Shown one piece after another: positions 36,755 to 45,293 of a stretch of DNA of 64,000 nt. This stretch comes from Sphingobium boeckii (GTDB taxonomy: Bacteria > Pseudomonadota > Alphaproteobacteria > Sphingomonadales > Sphingomonadaceae), in contig NZ_JACIJC010000001.1 of NCBI RefSeq assembly GCF_014199215.1, forward strand, positions 746,001-810,000. Direction: 5' to 3'. The position numbers and the translations under genes are program-made. Under the pieces are notes generated by a model. It was not told the origin of the DNA. It did no database searches and saw nothing but the letters and a program-made list of their open reading frames with translations. Numbering within the stretch: position 1 is the first letter of the stretch; every line of letters begins with the position of its first letter.

Positions 36755-37243
36755 GTGCTTTGGAAAATGACCCCATCGGCGTCGTCCCTTTTTGCAGCAG
36801 CAATCATGGCCGCAGCAACCATCCTGCCATCGGCGTCCTTCGCCCGTTCTCCAAGCGGCACGTTCAGCGAACGGGAAGCCACCTGGAACGACGGGGCACC
36901 GGATGGTTTCAAATTGAACATGACCATCGTCGTGAGCGAGGACAGCCTCACTTATCGCGGCGTCAATGTCACCGATCCGGCGAAACCGATCGTGACCGAA
37001 TGGTCCGGGAAATTTGACGGTGTCAGTCGGCCGCTTGTCGGGCGGCACTTCGATCACCTGGCGGTTTCCAAACTGCATGAGGATGAGTTCATGGTTCAGA
37101 AGCTGGAAGGCGATCTGGCTACGATCGTCGAATTCTGGCGCTACGTTGAAGAGACCGACGAATGGATACGCCACGGCGTCGTTCCAAAACTCGAAAACGG
37201 CAAGCCCCGCATCTATGTCGAGTATTTCAGGCGCACGAAATAG
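36755..37243 (+). CDS. Secreted protein of unknown family, tandem paralogue 2
   Basis: A 162-residue protein with a signal peptide (SSLFAAAIMAAATILPSASFA). It aligns end to end with the preceding protein: SGTFSEREATW, LTYRGVNVTDPAKPIVTEWS, HFDHLAVSKLHEDEFMVQKL, EFWRYVEETDEWIRHGVV and YVEYFRR. The two differ at well over half of other positions, so the duplication is old. GTG at 36755 has AAGGGG from the end of the previous gene; ATG at 36767 is an alternative. Conserved Trp, His and Glu positions in both copies could form a binding or catalytic site. Confidence 0.8.
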   Translation: MLWKMTPSASSLFAAAIMAAATILPSASFARSPSGTFSEREATWNDGAPDGFKLNMTIVVSEDSLTYRGVNVTDPAKPIVTEWSGKFDGVSRPLVGRHFDHLAVSKLHEDEFMVQKLEGDLATIVEFWRYVEETDEWIRHGVVPKLENGKPRIYVEYFRRTK

Positions 37244-37274
37244 CGCCTTTTGGACCAGAAACGGAATTCAACGC

Positions 37275-38642
37275 ATGAAAAACTTCAAGCACAGGGGGCT
37301 GCCTGCCCTGTTCACGGGCCTGATCCTGTCGGTATCGACACCGGCGATCGCGTTGGATTCCGCGGCTGAAAAAGTTCGGATCGACGAGGTGCTGGCAAAG
37401 GAATATCCGGCCCTGGATGCCATCTACAAAGACCTTCACAGCCATCCCGAACTAGGATTTCAAGAAGTCCGTACAGCCGCCATTCTTGCCAAGCGAATGC
37501 GCGCGATGGGCTTTGAGGTGACCGAACGTGTCGGGCAGACCGGCGTTGTCGCCATGTTTCGCAATGGCGATGGTCCGACGGTGATGGTTCGCACGGATAT
37601 GGATGGTCTGCCGATGGAGGAGAAGACGGGCCTTCCCTACGCCAGTCGCGTGCAAGTGCCGTGGGAGGGCAAGCAGACCTATGTTGCCCACAGTTGCGGA
37701 CACGATGCGCATATGGTGTGGTGGCTCGGCGCGGCGCACGCTCTGGTGTCCATGAAGAAGGAATGGCGCGGGACGCTGATGTTTGTTGCCGAGCCGGCCG
37801 AAGAAACCGGAAAGGGCGCCAAGGCGATGATCGCGGACGGCCTGTTCACGCGCTTTGGCAAACCAGATTTTGGTTTTGCGGCGCATGTCGGCAATCGTCC
37901 GGCCGGTGTCACGCTGATCAAGGATGGTCCGCATTCTGCGGCGTCGGACCTTATCCGCGTGACCTTTCAGGGCAAGGGCGGGCATGGTGCGCGGCCACAT
38001 CTGGGGATCGATCCCATCACCATGGCCGCTCACTTCGTGTCGGATGTCCAGACGGTGATCAGCCGCGAGAAGGATCCGGATATCGCCGGGGTCCTGACAG
38101 TTGGCAGTTTCATCGCGGGCACGGCGGGTAACATCATTCCGGATCAAGCCGAGCTGCAGGTGACCACCCGGACCTTTTCCACCAAGGTTCGCGACTTGAT
38201 GGTGTCAGGCATCGAACGGACGGCCAATGGCGCGGCCGCAATGGCCGGCGCTCCGGCCCCGAAGATTGAAATGCTGATTGCCACGCCGGCGCTGATCAAC
38301 AATGCGGAACTGACGCCACGCGCCGCCGCATTCATGAAAAATGCTTTTGGTGCTGATCGCATCAACTATATTCCGCCGACACAACCCGGCAGTCCGACCG
38401 GCGAAGATTATGCCGAGTTCATTGCAGCAGGCGTTCCTTCGGTCTATTTCAATGTCGGCGGTGGCGACCCGATTGCCAATGCGACGGCGAAAGAGACGGG
38501 CGTTCCCATGCCCGCGAACCATTCGCCCTATTTTTCGATTCTGCCCGAACCGGCCATCAAGACTGGTGCGGGGATTCTGGCGCTCGCCGTTTTGATGGTG
38601 GCGGGTGATGATCAGTCGGCTTCATCCGCGAAGGGCGACTGA
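37275..38642 (+). CDS. Secreted M20D amidohydrolase (hippurate hydrolase-like)
   Basis: The 455-residue metallohydrolase has a signal peptide (LPALFTGLILSVSTPAIALD). M20D metal-site motifs are DLHSHPELGFQE, VRTDMDGLP, SCGHDAHM (about 140-147) and AEPAEETGKGAKAM, with GGHGARPH in the lid domain. Relatives remove acyl groups from N-acyl amino acids (hippurate, IAA conjugates). Secretion of an M20D enzyme is less usual and fits hydrolysis in the periplasm after TonB-mediated uptake. It is followed immediately by the MFS gene. Confidence 0.9.
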   Translation: MKNFKHRGLPALFTGLILSVSTPAIALDSAAEKVRIDEVLAKEYPALDAIYKDLHSHPELGFQEVRTAAILAKRMRAMGFEVTERVGQTGVVAMFRNGDGPTVMVRTDMDGLPMEEKTGLPYASRVQVPWEGKQTYVAHSCGHDAHMVWWLGAAHALVSMKKEWRGTLMFVAEPAEETGKGAKAMIADGLFTRFGKPDFGFAAHVGNRPAGVTLIKDGPHSAASDLIRVTFQGKGGHGARPHLGIDPITMAAHFVSDVQTVISREKDPDIAGVLTVGSFIAGTAGNIIPDQAELQVTTRTFSTKVRDLMVSGIERTANGAAAMAGAPAPKIEMLIATPALINNAELTPRAAAFMKNAFGADRINYIPPTQPGSPTGEDYAEFIAAGVPSVYFNVGGGDPIANATAKETGVPMPANHSPYFSILPEPAIKTGAGILALAVLMVAGDDQSASSAKGD

Positions 38643-38643
38643 C

Positions 38644-39951
38644 GTGCCGGATGAACGGCAGAGGCAGGCGGAGTCCGATGGGGAACTCTATCGGCCGGGA
38701 CAGCGCGCACGGATCGTCACTGGCGTCACCATTGGCAATGCGCTCGAGTTTTTTGACATTACCGTCTATAGCTTTGTCGCTGTCACCATCGGCAAAGTGT
38801 TCTTTCCGGACTTCAGTCCCTATTCCCAACTGCTCTTTTCCGTCGGCACCTTTGGTGTTGGCTTCGTTACCCGTCCGTTAGGCGGCTTGATGCTGGGAGC
38901 CTATGCCGACCGGGCCGGGCGCAAGGCGGCGATGACCTTGACCCTGGGCCTGATGGCATTGGGTTCCGCGTTGATCGGGCTTGCTCCAACCTATGATCAG
39001 GTCGGAATCCTGGCACCGCTTATTCTCGTCTTTGCCCGTCTTCTCCAAGGCTTCTCGGCAGGGGGCGAGGTCGGCGCATCGACCGCTCTGCTGGTCGAGC
39101 TTGCTACACCACGCACCCGAAGCTTCTACGCGAGCTGGCAATTGGCAAGTCAGGGGCTCGGAGTCGGCTTCGGTGCTTTGATCGCAACGGGCACATCCTA
39201 TTTCCTCGATGCGGATGATTTTCTGCACTGGGGATGGCGGGTGCCATTCCTGATCGGCACGCTTATTCTGCCCGTCGGCCTGTATATACGCCGGACGTTG
39301 AAGGAACCTGCCACGACGAAATCGGCGCGTGACGCCGCACGTCATCCCCTTGCCGAGCTGCTGCTGAACCACAAACGCAATCTCGCTCTGGCCGTCATGC
39401 TCACGATTGGCGGCACGGTCAGTGCGTATATGATCACCTTTTACCTTCCCACTTATGGGATAACCCAGCTTGGATTGCCGATGCCCTCGGCGCTGCTCTC
39501 GGGCATCTTGGGCGGAATCGTTACATTCGTGGTCGCCCCGATCGGGGGGCTGGCGGCGGATCGCCTGCCCAAAAAGACAATCGCGATCAGCGTGCGCGTC
39601 ATCCTGGCGCTCGCAATCGTTCCAGCATTTCTTCTCCTCAACGCCTTTCCCACCTCCACGACCCTTCTTGTCACCGTTGGGCTGCTGGCAAGCCTGCAGG
39701 CCTTGGGATCCGCCGCCACAATGGCGATCATCCCGTCGCTCCTGCCACGCCATTTGCGCGCGACGGGAATGGGGATGGTTTACGCCATTGGCGTGGCGAT
39801 ATTCGGCGGATTTGCTCAGTTGGTGGCGGTGTGGCTCGTCCAGTCGACAGGGTCGAAAATTAGCCCCGCATATTATGTGATCTTCTGCATCGCCATTTCG
39901 CTCCTCGCCTTGACGAAGATCGAAGACCGCTCTGCGCAAAACATCGATTGA
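38644..39951 (+). CDS. MFS metabolite:proton symporter
   Basis: The 435-residue transporter has twelve spans and the metabolite:H+ symporter signature: GVTIGNALEFFDITVYSFVAV, the loop 2-3 motif GAYADRAGRKAAM, and FSAGGEVGASTALLVE. Relatives carry organic acids, proline/betaine or shikimate. The GTG at 38644 is chosen because it starts one base after the stop of the M20D gene and has GAAGGGCGA upstream; an ATG at 38605 would overlap. Logically it imports the acid or amino acid released by the periplasmic hydrolases of this locus. Confidence 0.9.
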   Translation: MPDERQRQAESDGELYRPGQRARIVTGVTIGNALEFFDITVYSFVAVTIGKVFFPDFSPYSQLLFSVGTFGVGFVTRPLGGLMLGAYADRAGRKAAMTLTLGLMALGSALIGLAPTYDQVGILAPLILVFARLLQGFSAGGEVGASTALLVELATPRTRSFYASWQLASQGLGVGFGALIATGTSYFLDADDFLHWGWRVPFLIGTLILPVGLYIRRTLKEPATTKSARDAARHPLAELLLNHKRNLALAVMLTIGGTVSAYMITFYLPTYGITQLGLPMPSALLSGILGGIVTFVVAPIGGLAADRLPKKTIAISVRVILALAIVPAFLLLNAFPTSTTLLVTVGLLASLQALGSAATMAIIPSLLPRHLRATGMGMVYAIGVAIFGGFAQLVAVWLVQSTGSKISPAYYVIFCIAISLLALTKIEDRSAQNID

Positions 39952-39952
39952 A

Positions 39953-41092
39953 TTGAAAGTGAAACCAGTGTTCGCAGCAGATCCGTTTCCGGTTAATTAT
40001 CTGGAGAGTCGCGAAGCTTTCCTGCGTCAGGCCGTGGCGCGTGGAGCCAGGCTTGAGAGCACGGTCATGCCGGATGTTGCCGGCGCGCACGGTGAGGCGC
40101 TCGCCATGGATTTCGCCTATCTCGGCGACGATAGCTGTCGCAAGACTTTGCTTGTCACGACGGCCACGCATGGCGTTGAGGGATTTTGCGGTGCCGGCTG
40201 TGTGTCTCTTCTGCTTGCAGATGAGGATTTGCAGACGCGTGCCAGACAGAATGGGGTGGCGCTGCTGCTGGTTCATGGCGTCAATCCATATGGCTTCTCG
40301 CATCTTCGCCGGGTCAACGAGGACAATGCCGATCTCAATCGCAATTGGCTCGATTTCGCGAGCGGGGTTCCCGCAAATCCACTCTACGACCAGCTCGATG
40401 AGCTCCTCATTCCGAAATCCTGGCCGCCGACTGCGGAAGCCGATGCGCGTCTCAATGAAGTCATTGCCGAAATGGGGCAGAGCGATTTCCGCCGGGCGAT
40501 CGCGACGGGCCAATACTCCAAGCCTGATGGCCTATATTTCGGCGGCGCGGCAAAAAGCTGGAGCGCCGTGACTTTATTCAGGCAGCTCAAAACCATGTTG
40601 TCCACGACCCGGAGTCTGGGCTGGATCGACGTCCATACGGGATTGGGGCCTTATGGGCATGGCGAGAAATTGTACGTCGGGCGCGCTGATCCAGCCGAGG
40701 AAGCGCGCGCGCGTTCCTGGTGGGGGCAGGATGTCTTCAGCGTTCACCGCAAAGGTGCCGTTTCGGGCACCGTTTCAGGAGCTTTGGCACACCTGGTCTA
40801 CGATCTGGGCTTGTCCTTTGAATCCACGATCATGGCGCTTGAATATGGAACGGTCGGCACGCCCTCCGTGCGAGCGGCTCTCAGGGGCGACCAGTGGCTT
40901 TATCGCAATTCTGACGCGCCCGCGGCGAAGGCACATGCCATCAAGCAGGCGCTCAAAGACGCCTTTTTCTGTGATGAGCCCGTTTGGAAAGGCATGGTCC
41001 TGGGCCAGTTCAAGGTGGCGGTCATACAGGCCATAGACGGACTGGCGCATCAGCAGGCGGCCGCGGAGCCATCTCATCTCGCGCTAACGTGA
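39953..41092 (+). CDS. DUF2817 protein (M14-like carboxypeptidase fold)
   Basis: The 379-residue protein matches DUF2817, related to M14 zinc carboxypeptidases. It shows TTATHGVEGFCGAGC (zinc-binding His and Glu), GVNPYGFSHLRRVNEDNADLNRNWLDF (substrate-binding Asn-Arg), WIDVHTGLGPYGHGEKL (third zinc His) and a late Glu in MALEYGTVG. There is no signal peptide, so it acts in the cytoplasm, after the MFS step. TTG at 39953 or GTG at 39959/39968 are possible starts; none has a strong ribosome-binding site. It may trim an imported amide-linked product. Confidence 0.85.
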   Translation: MKVKPVFAADPFPVNYLESREAFLRQAVARGARLESTVMPDVAGAHGEALAMDFAYLGDDSCRKTLLVTTATHGVEGFCGAGCVSLLLADEDLQTRARQNGVALLLVHGVNPYGFSHLRRVNEDNADLNRNWLDFASGVPANPLYDQLDELLIPKSWPPTAEADARLNEVIAEMGQSDFRRAIATGQYSKPDGLYFGGAAKSWSAVTLFRQLKTMLSTTRSLGWIDVHTGLGPYGHGEKLYVGRADPAEEARARSWWGQDVFSVHRKGAVSGTVSGALAHLVYDLGLSFESTIMALEYGTVGTPSVRAALRGDQWLYRNSDAPAAKAHAIKQALKDAFFCDEPVWKGMVLGQFKVAVIQAIDGLAHQQAAAEPSHLALT

Positions 41093-41177
41093 ACCATGCG
41101 CGACAATACGCGCGTTACCAAATTCCGTCAGGACCATGTTTTTCGAGCGCATTTTGGCGCGAAAGCGGAGAGATAGA

Positions 41178-42632
41178 ATGGCAAGCATGATCTTTCCCAA
41201 ATGCTTCATGATGGCCGTTCTGATGATGGGAACCGTCGCCCCGGTGCTGGCCGAGGATATGGTGATTGACGACGTTACCCTCGTCGACGGAACGGGTCAC
41301 GCGAAACAGGAACATATGAGTATCGGCATCAAGGATGGCCGGTTCACATATATCATGCCGACCGCCCTCGCGCCGGCAGAAACCGGCAGGCATATCGACG
41401 GGAAGGGGAAATACATCGTTCCCGGTTTCATCGACGTGCATATCCACCTGAAGGGACCACGCGGCGGCGATGGTGCCCGGATGGTCGGCAGTGCGCCAAA
41501 AGGTGAAACGCCGAATGCGATCCCGAACGGCGATCTTGCGCCGCAACCGGTCTACACTCCCGCCCAGATGGCGGCAGGCCGGGTGCTCGGGCTTGGCGCT
41601 CTGGCAGGCTTTCTCTATTCGGGCGTGACCACCGTATATGACGCCGGAAATTATGCGGATTACATCATCGAATTGCGTGCCGCGGAGCGCGGCGGAAAGA
41701 TCCTCGCCCCTCATATCCTGGCCACGGGCAATCTGATCACCTATCCCGGAAGCCATGGCGATTCGATGGCCGTCAGGATCGACTCCTGGCCTCAGGGCAA
41801 GCCCGCTCTGCTTAAATATCTGGAGACGCAGAAGCCCGATATCGTCAAATTGACCCTGGAAGAACATGGGTGGGGCACGCGGCCTTTGATCCCGCTGATG
41901 CCGAACGATCTGATGCAGGACATCATCCTTGAGGTAAACCGCCATGGAATACGCACCACGGCCCACACCTCCAGCGAGTTGCGGGCAATAGACGCGATCT
42001 TCGCAGGCGCGGACAGTCTGGCGCATCCCGTGGTCCAAGGACCGATTTCCCCTGAATTTGCGAAACTGATGGGTGCGAAAAAAACGCCCATGGCGAGCAC
42101 GCTGACGATCGGAGAGGGATATAGCCGTCTGGTCGAACATCCCGAATTTCTCGATCAGCCACTCTATCAGGCAGCCATCAGCCCGGCAGAGCTCAACGAA
42201 TTGAAGACGAAAACACTGCCTGCCTGGCGCGATCGCGGATGGACCTGGTGGATGAAGCTGATGACCCCGGTGGCGCAGGAGAATATCCGCCAGATCTATG
42301 CGGCAGGCGGCGTGGTTGCGATCGGAACCGATCAATCCTCGGGGCCAGCGGTTCATCGGGAAATGGAATTGCTCCAGGCCGCAGGAATCCCCGCCGCCGA
42401 CATCATCATGATGGCCACATTGAATGGCGCAAAACATCTTGGTCGCGCTGCGGAATTCGGCAGCATCGAAACCGGAAAATGTGCCGATGCGGTGCTGCTG
42501 AATTCGGATCCGACAATCGATATCAACAATGCCAAGGATATCGTGTTCGTTATGAAAGGGGGCAAGCTGATTGACGAGGACAAGCTCCCGCTTCCTGGGG
42601 GCGGGCGACCCCTGAGGCGCGCTGCGCGCTGA
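41178..42632 (+). CDS. Secreted amidohydrolase-family protein
   Basis: The 484-residue protein has a signal peptide (MMAVLMMGTVAPVLAED). The amidohydrolase fold shows in VPGFIDVHIHLKG (metal His88 and His90), KLTLEEHGWGTRP, RTTAHTSSELRAIDAIFAGADSLAHPV and IGTDQSSGPAVHREMEL (metal Asp), with GSIETGKCADAVLL near the end. Relatives are Xaa-Pro dipeptidase-like enzymes, imidazolonepropionase-like enzymes and carbamate or lactone hydrolases. The start follows GGAGAG. It is the second of four secreted hydrolases in the locus. Confidence 0.9.
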   Translation: MASMIFPKCFMMAVLMMGTVAPVLAEDMVIDDVTLVDGTGHAKQEHMSIGIKDGRFTYIMPTALAPAETGRHIDGKGKYIVPGFIDVHIHLKGPRGGDGARMVGSAPKGETPNAIPNGDLAPQPVYTPAQMAAGRVLGLGALAGFLYSGVTTVYDAGNYADYIIELRAAERGGKILAPHILATGNLITYPGSHGDSMAVRIDSWPQGKPALLKYLETQKPDIVKLTLEEHGWGTRPLIPLMPNDLMQDIILEVNRHGIRTTAHTSSELRAIDAIFAGADSLAHPVVQGPISPEFAKLMGAKKTPMASTLTIGEGYSRLVEHPEFLDQPLYQAAISPAELNELKTKTLPAWRDRGWTWWMKLMTPVAQENIRQIYAAGGVVAIGTDQSSGPAVHREMELLQAAGIPAADIIMMATLNGAKHLGRAAEFGSIETGKCADAVLLNSDPTIDINNAKDIVFVMKGGKLIDEDKLPLPGGGRPLRRAAR

Positions 42633-42728
42633 CCGCGTCAAGGGGCACCGACCGCGCCATGAACGACGCTGCGTGAAATCACTTGCCTCTGCCGTTCCGC
42701 GATCCCACCTTCAGTTGGAGAAATCACC

Positions 42729-43697
42729 ATGAAGCCGTTCTCCCCGCTCATCCTGAGCCTCGTCCTTGCCTGGTCGGGCGCAGCCTGCGCCGCGCCCTCT
42801 CCGGATAAATATCCGATCAAGGGGGTGATGCCCGATTTGGCCACAGTCCCGATCATCGATCATGATCTGGGCCATGGCGTTCACATGCTGGAGAGTTTCG
42901 GCGGTAACATCGGGGTGCTCGCGGGGCCGAACGGGACACTGCTCGTCGATGCCGAATATCCGGAGTTGAGCGGCCGATTGCGCGCCGCCGTGGCGCGGAT
43001 TTCCCCACTACCGGTCCGATATGTGGTCAACACCCATTTCCATTGGGATCATGCTGGCGGGAATGCGGCCTGGACTGGTGCCGGCGCGGTGGTGATCTCC
43101 AGCGAGGAGACCTGGAAGCACATCTCCGACGCGCAGGCCGATCCGTCGCGGAACAAGGCCGGGCAATATCGGCCTGACCCGGCTGCGCTGCCCGTGCTCA
43201 CGGTAGGGCAGGGTGCCACCCTGCATCTGGGGGCTCAAAAGGCGGAGATCATCCATCTTGCTCCGGCCCATACCGATGGCGACCTGATCGTGCGCTTTCC
43301 CGAGGCTGACATCATTCAGACCGGTGATACCTTCTTTGGCCATTTCTATCCGTCCATAGACGTTGCTCATGGTGGTTCGGTGGACGGGTTGCTCGATTGG
43401 TATGAGCGCCTCTATGCGATGTCCGGGCCGAACACCAAAATCATTCCGGGGCACGGACCGGTGCAGACGCGCGAGGATATTCGCGTCTTTCAAATCATGA
43501 TGCGCGAGGTGCGGGCGCGCGTGGCCAAGGCAATCGCCGCGGGGATGACATTGGATCAGTTGGTGGCCGCTCATCCGCTGGACGATCTCGACAAGGATTG
43601 GGGCGGCAACCTGATCCAGCAGCCGCAAATTCTGAGTTCCGTTTACCGGAGCTTGATCGAAAAAGCGGCTCATGCAGGCCAAGATGCGGCGCGCTGA
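42729..43697 (+). CDS. Secreted metallo-beta-lactamase-fold hydrolase
   Basis: The 322-residue protein has a signal peptide (LILSLVLAWSGAACAAP). The binuclear metal motif is complete: H103-x-H105-x-D107-H108 (THFHWDHAGGN), a later His in LAPAHTDGDLIV, the bridging Asp in IIQTGDTFFG, and His in IIPGHGPVQ. The layout resembles subclass B-type relatives such as quinoprotein relay-associated MBL proteins or cyclase-like hydrolases rather than a clear antibiotic-resistance enzyme. The start follows TGGAGAAA. It probably opens an ester, lactone or amide bond in the periplasm. Confidence 0.88.
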   Translation: MKPFSPLILSLVLAWSGAACAAPSPDKYPIKGVMPDLATVPIIDHDLGHGVHMLESFGGNIGVLAGPNGTLLVDAEYPELSGRLRAAVARISPLPVRYVVNTHFHWDHAGGNAAWTGAGAVVISSEETWKHISDAQADPSRNKAGQYRPDPAALPVLTVGQGATLHLGAQKAEIIHLAPAHTDGDLIVRFPEADIIQTGDTFFGHFYPSIDVAHGGSVDGLLDWYERLYAMSGPNTKIIPGHGPVQTREDIRVFQIMMREVRARVAKAIAAGMTLDQLVAAHPLDDLDKDWGGNLIQQPQILSSVYRSLIEKAAHAGQDAAR

Positions 43698-43742
43698 TAC
43701 GGGCCTCTGCGCCGCAGACCTTGCGGCGCGCAGGGAGCAGCA

Positions 43743-44660
43743 ATGAGCCAGATGCCGAAGCGGGTGTTGCCGCTGCTGGTCGCGACGGCGATGTGCACGA
43801 TGCCTGCGCACGCCGCCGAAACCTCTCTTCTGATCACCGCCCAGGATTTGGCGCACTCGGCGGACGCGATCCCGGGCCGGCAGATTGCCTATGGTCCAAA
43901 TCCGCTTCAATTTGGAGAACTGACTCTGCCGAAAGGCAAAGGGCCATTTCCGATCCTCATATGGATCCACGGAGGATGCTGGCTCTCTGGCTTTGACATC
44001 AAGCATAGTCGCCCTTTCGCGCGAGCCATGGCCAAGGAAGGCGTCGCCGTGTGGAACATCGAATATCGTCGGGTCGGCGATCCCGGTGGCGGCTGGCCAG
44101 GAACCTTCCTGGACGTCGCCCGGGCAGCCGACGATCTCCGGCGACTGGCCAGGATATTCCCGCTTGATCTTGATCGCTTTTTTGTGGGCGGTCATTCCGC
44201 CGGCGGGCAGCTAGCGCTCTGGCTGGCGGGGCGAGACAGGATTGGTCGCGATAGTGATCTGTGGGTCGCGGAGCCGCTTCTGCCAAAGGGCGTCTTGGCG
44301 CTTGCCCCGGCCACGGGGCTGACCGCGCTCTATGAAAAGAAAACCTGCGATAGCGTCATCGACAAGCTGATGTCCGGCTCGCCCAGTGCGGTACCGGAGC
44401 GATATGAGGCTGCCGAGCCAAACCGGATGCTGCCGATCCGCGTGCCGCAAACAATCGTTCTCGGCGACAAGGATCTAGGCTGGACCTGGTTGGGGAAGGC
44501 ATATGCCAGGATCGCCGCCAAGGCACCCGGATCTGCAAGCATTACTGTCGTGACAGCTCCGAATTCCGGACATTTTGAAATGATCGCCCCTCAGTCTTCA
44601 ACATGGCCGATCGTCGTTCAGGCCGCACGTCGCTTGATCCGGATCAAAAGGGGCCGATGA
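43743..44660 (+). CDS. Secreted alpha/beta hydrolase (carboxylesterase type)
   Basis: The 305-residue protein has a signal peptide (LPLLVATAMCTMPAHAAE), the oxyanion-hole motif IWIHGGCWLSG (about 74-82), the nucleophile Ser152 in GGHSAGGQLALW, Asp in VLGDKDLGWTW, and His in NSGHFEMIAP. It belongs to the hormone-sensitive-lipase or kynurenine-formamidase-like esterases. The start follows GGGAGCA. It is the last gene of the LysR/TonB locus; an Lrp gene on the other strand follows. Confidence 0.88.
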   Translation: MSQMPKRVLPLLVATAMCTMPAHAAETSLLITAQDLAHSADAIPGRQIAYGPNPLQFGELTLPKGKGPFPILIWIHGGCWLSGFDIKHSRPFARAMAKEGVAVWNIEYRRVGDPGGGWPGTFLDVARAADDLRRLARIFPLDLDRFFVGGHSAGGQLALWLAGRDRIGRDSDLWVAEPLLPKGVLALAPATGLTALYEKKTCDSVIDKLMSGSPSAVPERYEAAEPNRMLPIRVPQTIVLGDKDLGWTWLGKAYARIAAKAPGSASITVVTAPNSGHFEMIAPQSSTWPIVVQAARRLIRIKRGR

Positions 44661-44729
44661 CCGCTGTGGCCGGTCCGGTGCGGTCAAGCCAATGCGGCAT
44701 GGATAAAACGCAGGCGTGAATCGCGCCGC

Positions 44730-45200
44730 CTATACGGGCACGGCGGTGCTGTATTTCGTCAGTGACAGCGCAAAGTGCGAAGAGGCACCGCCGACCGAGG
44801 GATGATCGAGCAGGACGTGCATCAGAAAATGCTCGTAATCGGCAACATCACCCGCGACGACCCGGAGCAGATAATCCCAGTCTCCCGACATTGAGAAACA
44901 TTCCATCACCTCGGGGCGCGAGTGAATGAACGCCTCGAAATTGGCACGCGTCTCGCGCGAGTGATCGCGCACCCGCAGATTGCAGATCACATTGACGCCG
45001 CTGCCGACCTTCGCGGCATCGACCAGCCGCACTGTCCGGGTCAATATGCCCGCGGTCTCCAGCAGCTTGATCCGCCGCCAGCAGGATGCGGTCGAACTGC
45101 CGACGCGCTGCGCCAGTTCGGCATGGCTGAGCGCGCCATTGGCCTGGAGTTCGGTCAATATACGCCGGTCGATCGAATCGATCACAAGATTATCTTTCAT
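44730..45200 (-). CDS. Lrp/AsnC-family transcriptional regulator
   Basis: The 156-residue protein has an N-terminal helix-turn-helix (SIDRRILTELQANGALSHAELAQRVGSSTASCWRRIKLLETAGIL) and a C-terminal amino-acid-sensing RAM domain (VMECFSMSGDWDYLLRVVAGDVADYEHFL). It is divergent from phhA with a 93-base AT-rich gap. Lrp-type regulators next to phenylalanine hydroxylase genes commonly induce them on phenylalanine or tyrosine, which is the inferred role. Confidence 0.93.
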   Translation of the reverse strand: MKDNLVIDSIDRRILTELQANGALSHAELAQRVGSSTASCWRRIKLLETAGILTRTVRLVDAAKVGSGVNVICNLRVRDHSRETRANFEAFIHSRPEVMECFSMSGDWDYLLRVVAGDVADYEHFLMHVLLDHPSVGGASSHFALSLTKYSTAVPV

Positions 45201-45293
45201 TCTTTGCTTAATCCCGAAAAAATTTCATCAAATTATAGCAAATCCCTGTCGTATTTGGAACGCATTCGCGCCGAATCCGTGAGATATTCAATC

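Noticed and set aside
41115-42641. Long minus-strand frame (508 codons) opposite the amidohydrolase
   Set aside because: It mirrors the codon structure of the amidohydrolase, whose signal peptide and metal ligands are all present; the antisense product has no motif.
42729-43697. Reading the MBL-fold protein as a resistance beta-lactamase
   Set aside because: The metal motif is shared by many hydrolases; operon context with other secreted hydrolases argues for catabolism, and subclass-specific residues could not be confirmed.
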